From positions 496,001-560,000 of the forward strand of contig NZ_LHVO01000002.1 of NCBI RefSeq assembly GCF_001269925.1: 64,000 nucleotides of DNA, written 5' to 3'. Source of the stretch: Pseudomonas sp. MIACH (GTDB taxonomy: Bacteria > Pseudomonadota > Gammaproteobacteria > Pseudomonadales > Pseudomonadaceae). Of the stretch, positions 29,387 to 36,593 are shown piece by piece (position 1 is the stretch's first letter; each line of letters starts with the position of its first letter). Below the pieces are notes generated by a model. That model saw only the letters and a program-made list of their open reading frames with translations, did not search any database and was not told the origin of the DNA. The position numbers and the translations under genes were made by a program.

Positions 29387-32300
29387 ATGGTTGATCGGCA
29401 CGACTACGTGGCCCTCGAATGGGTCAAGGGCGACATTGCCGAAACCCTGAAACAGGCCCGTTCGGCGCTGGATGCGTTTGTCGAGACCCACGACGAGGGC
29501 GTGATCAGCCAATGCCTGGCCGCTATCCACCAGGTGCATGGCGCGCTGCAAATGGTCGAGTTCTACGGCGCGGCGCTGCTGGCCGAAGAGATCGAAGAAC
29601 TGGCCCTGGCGCTCCAGGCCGGGCGCGTCAGCCAGCACGACGAAAGCATCCGCCTGCTGCAACAGGCCCTCGGCCAACTGCCGCTGTACCTCGACCGCGT
29701 GCACAGCGCCCGCCGTGATTTACCGCTGGTGGTGCTGCCGCTGCTCAACGACCTGCGCAGTGCCCGCGGTGAAAGCCTGCTGTCGGAAACCAGCTTGTTC
29801 AGCCCACAACTGCTGTCGATTGCGCCGCTTGCCGATGACGCCCTGGCCCAACGCGCGCCGGCCGACCTTCAAGAGCAACTGCGCCAGTGGCACCAACTGC
29901 TGCAACAAGCCCTCGCCGGGTTGCTGCGTGAAGACCACGGCCCGAGCAACCTGGAAGACATGGCGCGGGTGTTCGCGCGCCTTGAGGCGCTGTGCCAGGG
30001 CGCGCCGCTGTTGCCGCTGTGGCAAGTGGCGTCGGCGCTGGTCGAGGGCATGCTCACCGGCGTGGTCGCCAACAGCCCGGCACTGCGCAGCCTGCTCAAG
30101 GCCAGCGACAAGCAGCTCAAGCGCCTGCTGGCACAGGGTATCGGCGGGATCAACCAGCCCGCACCGGATGAGCTGCTCAAGAGCCTGTTGTTTTACGTCG
30201 CCAAAGTCACCCGACCGACCCCGCGCATGCAGAGTTTGAAAGAACGCTACAGCCTGGATGAGGCCTTGCCCGACAGCGCAGTGGTGGACGCCGAGCGTGC
30301 GCGCCTCGCCGGGCCGGATCGCAATGCCATGGGCTCAGTGCTCGGTGCGTTGTGTGAAGAATTGGTGCGGGTCAAAGAGCGCCTCGACCTGTTCGTGCGC
30401 AGCGATCGCCAGCACACGAGCGACCTCGACGCGCTGCTGGCGCCCCTGCGCCAGATTGCCGATACCCTCGCGGTACTGGGGTTTGGCCAGCCGCGCAAAG
30501 TCATCATCGACCAGTTGGCCGTGGTATTGAGCCTGGCCCAGGGGCATCGCGAGCCCAACGACGCGGTGCTGATGGACGTCGCTGGCGCGCTGCTCTATGT
30601 GGAAGCCACGCTGGCGGGAATGGTCGGCACCGTCGAGCCGGAAGGCCACGAAGAAAGCCGTCTGCCCACCACCGACCTGACCCAGATTCACCAGTTGGTC
30701 GTCCGCGAATCCTGCCAGTGCCTGCGGCAAGCCAAGGAGCTGGTGATCGACTGTATCGAAGCCGATTGGGACCGCCAGCGCCTGGAGTCCCTGCCGGAAC
30801 TGCTGAGCCAGGTGCGCGGCGCGCTGGCGATGATCCCCTTGCCTCGCGCGGCCAGCCTGATGCGCGGCTGCACTGATTACGTCGACGAACAGTTGATGGT
30901 CAACGACAGCCCGCCGTCCGAGGCACAGTTGGGGCATTTCGCTGATGTGATCAGCAGTCTGGAGTACTACCTCGAACGCATGCTCCTGGACCCCGACGCA
31001 GCCGGTGAACGGGTGTTGGAACTGGCCACCCAGAGCCTGGCTGCGCTGGGTTACCTGCCCGCCGAGAAGCCCTGGCGTCAGGCACTGGTAGCCCCTGATG
31101 GCGTGCTGTCGAGTGAGGTTGCACCCAGCCAGTCCCAGTTCGACGCACTGGCCAACCCGACGTCGCGCCTCAATCCGCCGGCCTTGCAACGCCCCGGTAG
31201 CCTGCTGCCGCCTCCGGCCGATGAAGCGCCCATCGACGATGAACTGCGCGAAGTCTTCCTGGAAGAAACCGACGAGGTCCTGGAGGTGCTGCACCGGCAC
31301 TTGGCCAACAGCGCGGACAAAACGGCCCAAGGCGAAATGCGCCGCGCCTTCCATACCTTGAAAGGCAGCGGCCGCATGGTGCGCGCCCTGGTGCTGGCGG
31401 AGCTGGCCTGGGCCGTGGAAAACCTGCTCAACCGTGTGCTGGAGCGCAGCGTCGCCCTCGGCCCGGAAATACAACAGGTGCTGGGTGATGCCGTGGCCCT
31501 CTTGCCGGCATTGATCGCCGACTTCGCGACTGACGACCAACACCAGCGCGATGAGGTCGACGCGCTGGCCGCCCGCGCCCACGCCTGGGCCAACGGCGCC
31601 GCAGCGTCGGCCGGAGAACCCCACGATCCGATGTTGCTGGAGATCTTCCGCAACGAAGCCCAGAGCCATCTGGACAGTCTCAACCACTTCCTGCAACAGG
31701 CCGCCGAACATGTGCCGCTGCAAGTCAGCGATGAACTGCAACGCGCCCTGCACACCCTCAAGGGCAGCGCCTACATGGCCGGTGTGTTGCCCGTCGCCGA
31801 GCTGGTGCGCCCACTGGATCACCTGACCCGCGAATACAAAGCCCATCGCCTGCCGCTGGACCTGGACGAAGTCGAGTTGCTGCTGGAAGCCGAAGGCCTG
31901 TTCCAACGCGGGTTGCGCCAACTGGACCGCGATCCCCTGGTGCCGATCAAGGGCGCGGATGACTTGATCCGCCGTACCCAAACCCTGCTCGACCATCAAC
32001 TGGCTGCGCTGCTCGATGCCCCCAACACGGGCCTGCGGATCAAGCGTGACCCGCAACTGATCGCCAACTTCCTGGCCCAGGGCATGGACATCCTGCTCGA
32101 CGCCGAAAGCCTGCTGCGCCGCTGGCAGCAACACCCCGGCGAACGCCAGGAACTCACTGCGCTGCTGGATGAGTTGACCACGCTGGGGGAGGGCGCTCAC
32201 ATCGCAGACCTGCTCCCCATCGACGCCTTGTGCGAAGCCTTGCTCGACCTCTACGGCGCTGTGGAGGAGAGCAGCCTGGCGGTCAGCGAGCGGTTTTTCC

Positions 32301-35209
32301 ATGAGGCCGAACAGGCCCATGAAGCGCTGATCAGCATGCTCGATCAACTGGCGGCCGGCCAGGAAATCAGCCCGGCACCGGCGCGGGTACAGGCCCTGCG
32401 CGAACTGCTCGACGACGCGCTGGACCCCTCCGCCACCGGCCTGATCAAAAGCGACGGCAGCCGTGCCCTGAGCATCGCTGAACTGGGCGCCGCCACTGCG
32501 AAACTGGATCATGAAACGGCGATGGACGATGAGATCGTCGAGATCTTCCTCGAAGAAGCCGTGGATATCCTCGACAGTGCCGGACAGTCCCTGAAACGCT
32601 GGCTGCTGGACCCAGAGAGTGCCGCGCCGTTGTCGTCACTGCAGCGCGACCTACACACCCTCAAGGGCGGCGCGCGCATGGCCGACATCGGGCCGGTGGG
32701 CGACCTGGCCCAGGAGTTGGAGTGCCTGTACGAAGGCCTGGTGGATCGGCGCTACAGCTACTCCAGCGAGCTGTCCCAAGTGCTGATGGCCAGCCATGAA
32801 CGGTTGGCCTTGCAACTGGAGGAGCTGCAGCACCATCAACCCTTGAGCGACAGCGCCGAGCTGGTCGCCAGGTTGCGCGCATTGCGCCAAGGCGGCCTGC
32901 CTGCCGCACCGGCCGTAACCGCCACGGAAACGCCGGGCGCCGACCCTGAGTTGCTGGATATTTTCCTTGAAGAAGCCGCCGATATCCTCGACAGCTCCGG
33001 CAGCGCCTTGCTGCGCTGGCAAGCCGAACCGAACAATCGCCAGGAAGTGGAAACCTTGCTGCGCGACCTGCACACCCTCAAGGGTGGCGCGCGCATGGTC
33101 GAGATCGGGCCGATTGGTGACCTGGCCCATGAGCTGGAATTTCTCTACGAAGGGCTTTCCGCCGGGTTGCTGCTGCCGTCCGCCGAACTGTTCGCGTTGC
33201 TGCAAGGCTGTCACGACCGCCTGGCGCAGATGATTGACGCGGTGGCGGATGGACTGCCGGTGGGCTCGGTGGACAAGCTGATCGAACGGATAAGAAGCCT
33301 GGTGCATCCGAGCGACGAGCCGGTGGTGCCGGTGGCATTGCCACCGAGCAAGGCCGAAGTGGCGGTTGATCCTGGCGCCGACATGGTGAAAATCTCCGCC
33401 GATTTGCTCGACGACCTGGTCAACCTGGCCGGCGAGACTTCGATCTTCCGGGGCCGTATCGAGCAGCAGGTCAACGACGCACGCACCGCCCTGCATGAAG
33501 TGGAAACCACGATCGAGCGAATGCGCGACCAACTGCGCCGCCTCGACACCGAAACCCAGGGTCGCATTCTCAGCCGTCAACAGGCCGAGGCCGAGCGCCT
33601 GGGCTACGAAGAATTCGACCCGCTGGAAATGGACCGTCATTCGCAGTTGCAGCAACTGTCCCGGGCGCTGTCCGAATCGGCCTCCGACCTGCTCGACCTC
33701 AAGGACACCCTCGACCGCCGCAATGAGGATGCCCACGACCTGTTGCAGCAACAGGCACGCATCAACACCGAGTTGCAGGAGGGCCTGATGCGCACGCGCA
33801 TGGTGCCCTTTGAACGCATGCTGCCGCGCCTCAAACGCATCGTGCGCCAGGTGGCGGGCGAGTTGGGCAAGGACGTGGAATTCATCGTCGGCAATGCCGA
33901 GGGCGAGATGGACCGCAACGTGCTGGAGCGCATGGCGGCGCCGCTCGAACACATGCTGCGCAACGCCGTCGACCATGGCCTGGAATCCCGCGATGTGCGG
34001 TTGCTGGCCGGCAAGCCGGAGAAGGGCCGCATCACCCTGGACCTGACCCACGAAGGCGGCGATATCGTTTTCGACATGCGCGACGACGGTGCCGGCGTGC
34101 CTCTGGAAGCGGTGCGGCGCAAGGCGATCAAGCGCGGTTTGCTCGCCCCTCATCAGGAGATGAGCGACCGCGATGTGTTGCAGTTCATCCTGCAGCCGGG
34201 GTTTTCCACTGCGGAAAAGATCACGCAGATTTCCGGGCGTGGCGTGGGCATGGACGTGGTGCATGAAGAAGTGCGCCAGCTCGGCGGCTCGATGGTCATT
34301 GACTCGACACCGGGGGAGGGCGTGCACTTTCGCATTCGCCTGCCGTTTACCGTGTCGGTCAACCGGGCGTTGATGGTGCAGTGCGCAGACGATCAATATG
34401 CGATCCCGCTCAACACCATCGAAGGGCTGGTGCGGGTGCTGCCCCATGAACTGGCGGGGCACTACCAGCAGGATCCGCCGCGTTATGAATATGCCGGCCA
34501 ACGCTACGAGTTGTTTTACCTGGGTGACCTGCTGCACACCGTCGGCCGGCCTAAATTATTGGGTCAGTATCAACCCGTGCCGGTGTTGCTGGTGCAGTGC
34601 AACGAGCGCCGCGTGGCGGTACATGTGGACGCCATGGCCGGCACCCGGGAGATTGTGGTCAAGGGCCTGGGTCCGCAATTTTCCGGGGTGCAGGGGTTAT
34701 CCGGCGCGACCATCCTGGGGGATGGGCGCGTGGTGTTGATCATTGACTTGCTCGCGCATATCCGCGCCCGGCAACCGGCCTTGCCGGACCAGTCGGTGGA
34801 TGCTCCGCTGATCCTCAACGATCCGCTGAAAAAACGCCCGCTGCTGGTGCTGGTGGTGGACGACTCGGTCACCGTGCGCAAAGTCACCAGCCGCCTGCTG
34901 GAGCGCAACGGCATGAACGTGCTCACCGCCAAAGACGGCATCGATGCCCTGGCCGTACTTGAAGAACACACCCCGGACCTGATGCTGCTCGACATTGAAA
35001 TGCCGCGCATGGACGGCTTCGAAGTGGCCATCCAGGTGCGCAACGACCCCCGCCTGATGCGCCTGCCGATCATCATGATCACCTCCCGCACCGGCCAGAA
35101 ACACCGCGACCGCGCCATGGCCATCGGCGTTAACGACTACCTGGGCAAGCCGTACCAGGAATCGGTGCTGCTCGAAAGCATCGCCTACTGGAGCAAATCC
35201 CGTGCTTGA
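29387..35209 (+). CDS. chpA: Hybrid chemosensory histidine kinase ChpA
   Basis: A 1940-residue CheA-type hybrid kinase for type IV pilus signalling. Four canonical Hpt sites are visible: HTLKGS at about residues 655 and 789, HTLKGG at about 1090 and 1229; an N-terminal degenerate one reads HQVHGAL near residue 50. The dimerisation region (DLLDDLVNLAGETSIFRGR) follows at about 1340, the kinase N box LRNAVDHGLESRD at about 1525, G boxes DDGAGVP and SGRGVGMDVV, a CheW-like domain, and a C-terminal receiver (VVDDSVTV at 1823, Asp in LLDIEMPRMDG about 1868, Lys in YLGKPYQE). ATG 29387 with AGCGGAG upstream is the start; the frame upstream runs through a REP. It overlaps chpC by 8 bases. Confidence 0.95.
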   Translation: MVDRHDYVALEWVKGDIAETLKQARSALDAFVETHDEGVISQCLAAIHQVHGALQMVEFYGAALLAEEIEELALALQAGRVSQHDESIRLLQQALGQLPLYLDRVHSARRDLPLVVLPLLNDLRSARGESLLSETSLFSPQLLSIAPLADDALAQRAPADLQEQLRQWHQLLQQALAGLLREDHGPSNLEDMARVFARLEALCQGAPLLPLWQVASALVEGMLTGVVANSPALRSLLKASDKQLKRLLAQGIGGINQPAPDELLKSLLFYVAKVTRPTPRMQSLKERYSLDEALPDSAVVDAERARLAGPDRNAMGSVLGALCEELVRVKERLDLFVRSDRQHTSDLDALLAPLRQIADTLAVLGFGQPRKVIIDQLAVVLSLAQGHREPNDAVLMDVAGALLYVEATLAGMVGTVEPEGHEESRLPTTDLTQIHQLVVRESCQCLRQAKELVIDCIEADWDRQRLESLPELLSQVRGALAMIPLPRAASLMRGCTDYVDEQLMVNDSPPSEAQLGHFADVISSLEYYLERMLLDPDAAGERVLELATQSLAALGYLPAEKPWRQALVAPDGVLSSEVAPSQSQFDALANPTSRLNPPALQRPGSLLPPPADEAPIDDELREVFLEETDEVLEVLHRHLANSADKTAQGEMRRAFHTLKGSGRMVRALVLAELAWAVENLLNRVLERSVALGPEIQQVLGDAVALLPALIADFATDDQHQRDEVDALAARAHAWANGAAASAGEPHDPMLLEIFRNEAQSHLDSLNHFLQQAAEHVPLQVSDELQRALHTLKGSAYMAGVLPVAELVRPLDHLTREYKAHRLPLDLDEVELLLEAEGLFQRGLRQLDRDPLVPIKGADDLIRRTQTLLDHQLAALLDAPNTGLRIKRDPQLIANFLAQGMDILLDAESLLRRWQQHPGERQELTALLDELTTLGEGAHIADLLPIDALCEALLDLYGAVEESSLAVSERFFHEAEQAHEALISMLDQLAAGQEISPAPARVQALRELLDDALDPSATGLIKSDGSRALSIAELGAATAKLDHETAMDDEIVEIFLEEAVDILDSAGQSLKRWLLDPESAAPLSSLQRDLHTLKGGARMADIGPVGDLAQELECLYEGLVDRRYSYSSELSQVLMASHERLALQLEELQHHQPLSDSAELVARLRALRQGGLPAAPAVTATETPGADPELLDIFLEEAADILDSSGSALLRWQAEPNNRQEVETLLRDLHTLKGGARMVEIGPIGDLAHELEFLYEGLSAGLLLPSAELFALLQGCHDRLAQMIDAVADGLPVGSVDKLIERIRSLVHPSDEPVVPVALPPSKAEVAVDPGADMVKISADLLDDLVNLAGETSIFRGRIEQQVNDARTALHEVETTIERMRDQLRRLDTETQGRILSRQQAEAERLGYEEFDPLEMDRHSQLQQLSRALSESASDLLDLKDTLDRRNEDAHDLLQQQARINTELQEGLMRTRMVPFERMLPRLKRIVRQVAGELGKDVEFIVGNAEGEMDRNVLERMAAPLEHMLRNAVDHGLESRDVRLLAGKPEKGRITLDLTHEGGDIVFDMRDDGAGVPLEAVRRKAIKRGLLAPHQEMSDRDVLQFILQPGFSTAEKITQISGRGVGMDVVHEEVRQLGGSMVIDSTPGEGVHFRIRLPFTVSVNRALMVQCADDQYAIPLNTIEGLVRVLPHELAGHYQQDPPRYEYAGQRYELFYLGDLLHTVGRPKLLGQYQPVPVLLVQCNERRVAVHVDAMAGTREIVVKGLGPQFSGVQGLSGATILGDGRVVLIIDLLAHIRARQPALPDQSVDAPLILNDPLKKRPLLVLVVDDSVTVRKVTSRLLERNGMNVLTAKDGIDALAVLEEHTPDLMLLDIEMPRMDGFEVAIQVRNDPRLMRLPIIMITSRTGQKHRDRAMAIGVNDYLGKPYQESVLLESIAYWSKSRA

Positions 35210-35657
35210 CCACCGCACCAGCCAACTCACCGGCCTGCTCCTGCCCCTGGCCGACCGCCACTTGGTACTGCCCAACGTCGCCATCGCCGAGTTGATCGAC
35301 TTCCAACGCGGCGAACCGGCCAGCGACGCACCGCCGTGGTATTTGCGGCAAGTGACGTGGCGGGATCGGCAAATCCCGTTGATCAGCTTTGAAGCGGTGT
35401 GCGGCGAGGCCAGCGTGACCGGCGAACGCTCACGGATCGTGGTGTTGAATGCGCTGGGCGGGCGGCCGACGTTGAAGTTTATTGCGCTGGTGATCCAGGG
35501 GATTCCGCGCTCGTACAAGCTCGATAGCGAGTTGAGCTATGTGGACGTGCCGCTGTGCCCGCTGGAACTGGCGGCGGTGCAGGTGGGGGAGCAGGTGGCG
35601 AAGGTGCCGGATTTGATGGGGCTTGAAGCCTTATTGGTCGAGTCCGGACTGGCCTGA
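35202..35657 (+). CDS. chpC: CheW-like adaptor ChpC
   Basis: A 151-residue protein of the CheW fold: LLLPLADRHLVLPNVAIAELIDF, then VTWRDRQIPLISFEAVCG. In P. aeruginosa ChpC is the second adaptor of the Pil-Chp system. Its start lies inside the end of chpA, so there is no room for chpB, the methylesterase gene that separates them in P. aeruginosa. A REPIN follows. Confidence 0.88.
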   Translation: MLDHRTSQLTGLLLPLADRHLVLPNVAIAELIDFQRGEPASDAPPWYLRQVTWRDRQIPLISFEAVCGEASVTGERSRIVVLNALGGRPTLKFIALVIQGIPRSYKLDSELSYVDVPLCPLELAAVQVGEQVAKVPDLMGLEALLVESGLA

Positions 35658-35678
35658 CTCTAAGCCATGTGAAGATCC

Positions 35679-35772
35679 AATGTGGGAGGGGGCTTGTCCC
35701 CGATGGCGGTGTGTCAGTCACTGCATCTGGTGGCTGACCCACCGCCATCGGGGACAAGCCCCCTCCCACATT
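35679..35772. repeat. REPIN (GTGGGAGG family) after chpC
   Basis: AATGTGGGAGGGGGCTTG and CAAGCCCCCTCCCACATT are inverted arms. The inner arms CCCCGATGGCGGT and ACCGCCATCGGGG also pair, so nearly all 94 bases fold into a single hairpin. It ends the chemosensory operon. Confidence 0.88.
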
Positions 35773-35844
35773 AAAGTGCCGGTGTTTGACAGATTGCGGG
35801 TGGTCTTAGGATTTTTCCTGCAAGATTTTGGGCTGTGCATGAAC

Positions 35845-35873
35845 TTGTCGCGTGCAGCCCGCGCGCCTAGTCT
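35845..35873 (+). promoter_or_regulatory. Candidate promoter of the structured RNA leader
   Basis: TTGTCG at 35845-35850 and TAGTCT at 35868-35873 are separated by 17 bases, a plausible sigma-70 promoter. Transcription would start near 35880, exactly where the first hairpin of the downstream RNA begins. A second, weaker pair (TTGACA at 35786-35791, TAGGAT at 35807-35812) has a spacer of only 15 bases. Confidence 0.45.
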
Positions 35874-35879
35874 TCGTCC

Positions 35880-36123
35880 CGTCATCGCAAAAAACGGTGA
35901 CACGGACGTGCAAGTCCGACGAAACTGTTTAGGCGTACAAACGCCCTGCCAACCAACGGGCGTTTTTTGTGCTCGCTGCTTTATGGCGGCTGCGCGCAGG
36001 AGGTCTTCGGACCTGCTGGGTGTCCTAAACAGGCCCGGTCTTGCACACCTGCGCACGGTCGCCACCCTCATTCGCGTGCAAGCGAACGGTGGCGCTCCTT
36101 ACTGACTGTTTAGGAGTTTCATC
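35880..36123 (+). ncRNA. Structured leader RNA (or terminated sRNA plus leader) of unknown family
   Basis: Seen directly: hairpin GTCATCG/CGGTGAC (35881-35901); hairpin CGGAC-GTGCAA-GTCCG (35903-35918); segment A CTGTTTAGG (35925-35933); a hairpin GGCGT-ACAA-ACGCC (35932-35945) competing with a terminator (35939-35968); a UUCG-capped stem (36001-36014); segment B TCCTAAACAG (36023-36032); CTTGCAC (36040-36046); a hairpin CGCCACC/GGTGGCG with inner stem TTCGC-GTGCAA-GCGAA (36060-36094); and segment A' CTGTTTAGGA (36106-36115), which contains the Shine-Dalgarno of the next gene. B is complementary to both A and A'; CTTGCAC is complementary to GTGCAAG at both loops. Inference: alternative folds hide or expose the ribosome site. 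The 35880-35968 part alone could be an approximately 89-nt sRNA. I do not know a named family that fits. Confidence 0.6.
35939..35968 (+). terminator. Intrinsic terminator inside the leader
   Basis: AAACGCCC at 35939-35946 pairs with GGGCGTTT at 35958-35965 (8 bp, 11-base loop), followed by T residues to 35968. It lies about 90 bases after the candidate promoter and 155 before the start codon, so it can be an attenuator or the end of a small RNA. Confidence 0.75.
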
Positions 36124-36378
36124 ATGATCAAACCTACCCCTAATCCGCCTCTCTTCACCGTAAACCCCCACCAAAACACCGAAACCCTGCTGGTCAACGC
36201 CAGCGAAACCCTGTCCTCCCTCAACGCACTCACCTGCAACCTGGCCTTCGACCTGGACACTTCCCAGCGCGCCATCATGCTTGGGATCCAGCAAATGGCC
36301 GAGTTGGGGCAGTTGTTGGTGGATCGGGCGCTGGAGCAGGTCAGTCCTTCGCTGGAAAAGATCCCAAAAAGGGACTGA
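36124..36378 (+). CDS. Small Pseudomonas-specific protein (DUF6124/DUF3077-like)
   Basis: An 84-residue soluble protein: a short proline-rich N-terminus (MIKPTPNPPLFTV) then two predicted helices, ETLLVNASETLSSLNALTC and QRAIMLGIQQMAELGQLLVDRALEQV. The pattern matches a small family (DUF6124, earlier called DUF3077-like) that I associate with pseudomonads and that often occurs in several copies per genome. Function unknown. TAGGAG lies 7 bases before ATG, within the complementary segment A' of the leader. The stop codon TGA sits in the middle of a perfect palindromic terminator. Confidence 0.75.
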   Translation: MIKPTPNPPLFTVNPHQNTETLLVNASETLSSLNALTCNLAFDLDTSQRAIMLGIQQMAELGQLLVDRALEQVSPSLEKIPKRD

Positions 36379-36394
36379 TCAGTCCCTTTTTGGG
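36363..36394. terminator. Palindromic terminator overlapping the stop codon
   Basis: CCCAAAAAGGGACTGA and TCAGTCCCTTTTTGGG form a perfect 16+16 base palindrome. It would end transcripts from either side (AGGGACTGATCAGTCCC stem with T run on both strands). The last four codons and the stop of the small gene are part of the stem. Confidence 0.8.
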
Positions 36395-36421
36395 ACCGAT
36401 ATCTAACAGACACCACTGAGC

Positions 36422-36455
36422 AAATGTGGGAGGGGGCTTGCCCCCTCCCACATTT
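36422..36455. repeat. REP palindrome before mdcA
   Basis: A single unit: AAATGTGGGAGGGGGC and GCCCCCTCCCACATTT are adjacent inverted arms with almost no loop, the most compact form of this family in the window. It separates the small-gene locus from the malonate operon. Confidence 0.85.
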
Positions 36456-36497
36456 TTGATCTTCACTTGGCTCGGCTCAGCGTTTGCCGACAATTCA

Positions 36498-36512
36498 TTA
36501 CTCCAACCGTAA
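36498..36512. promoter_or_regulatory. Candidate LysR-type operator upstream of mdcA
   Basis: TTAC-N7-GTAA, a T-N11-A dyad of the LysR type, is centred about 90 bases before the mdcA ATG. mdcR, a LysR regulator, ends this gene cluster, so it is a candidate MdcR site. Single short match; uncertain. Confidence 0.35.
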
Positions 36513-36593
36513 CGATCCGCCGCCCAGCTTGATTGATGGCCCCCCGAATCACTCCTAAGGTACAGCCCACGACAGCAAACCCGTGGAGCGACC

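Noticed and set aside
30335..32512. 725-codon minus-strand open frame inside chpA
   Set aside because: It is a mirror frame of the ChpA Hpt region; composition is Gln/His/Gly-rich, with no start signal or domain.
35786..35812. TTGACA/TAGGAT promoter upstream of the structured leader
   Set aside because: The spacer is only 15 bases; the pair at 35845-35873 with 17 bases fits the RNA start better.
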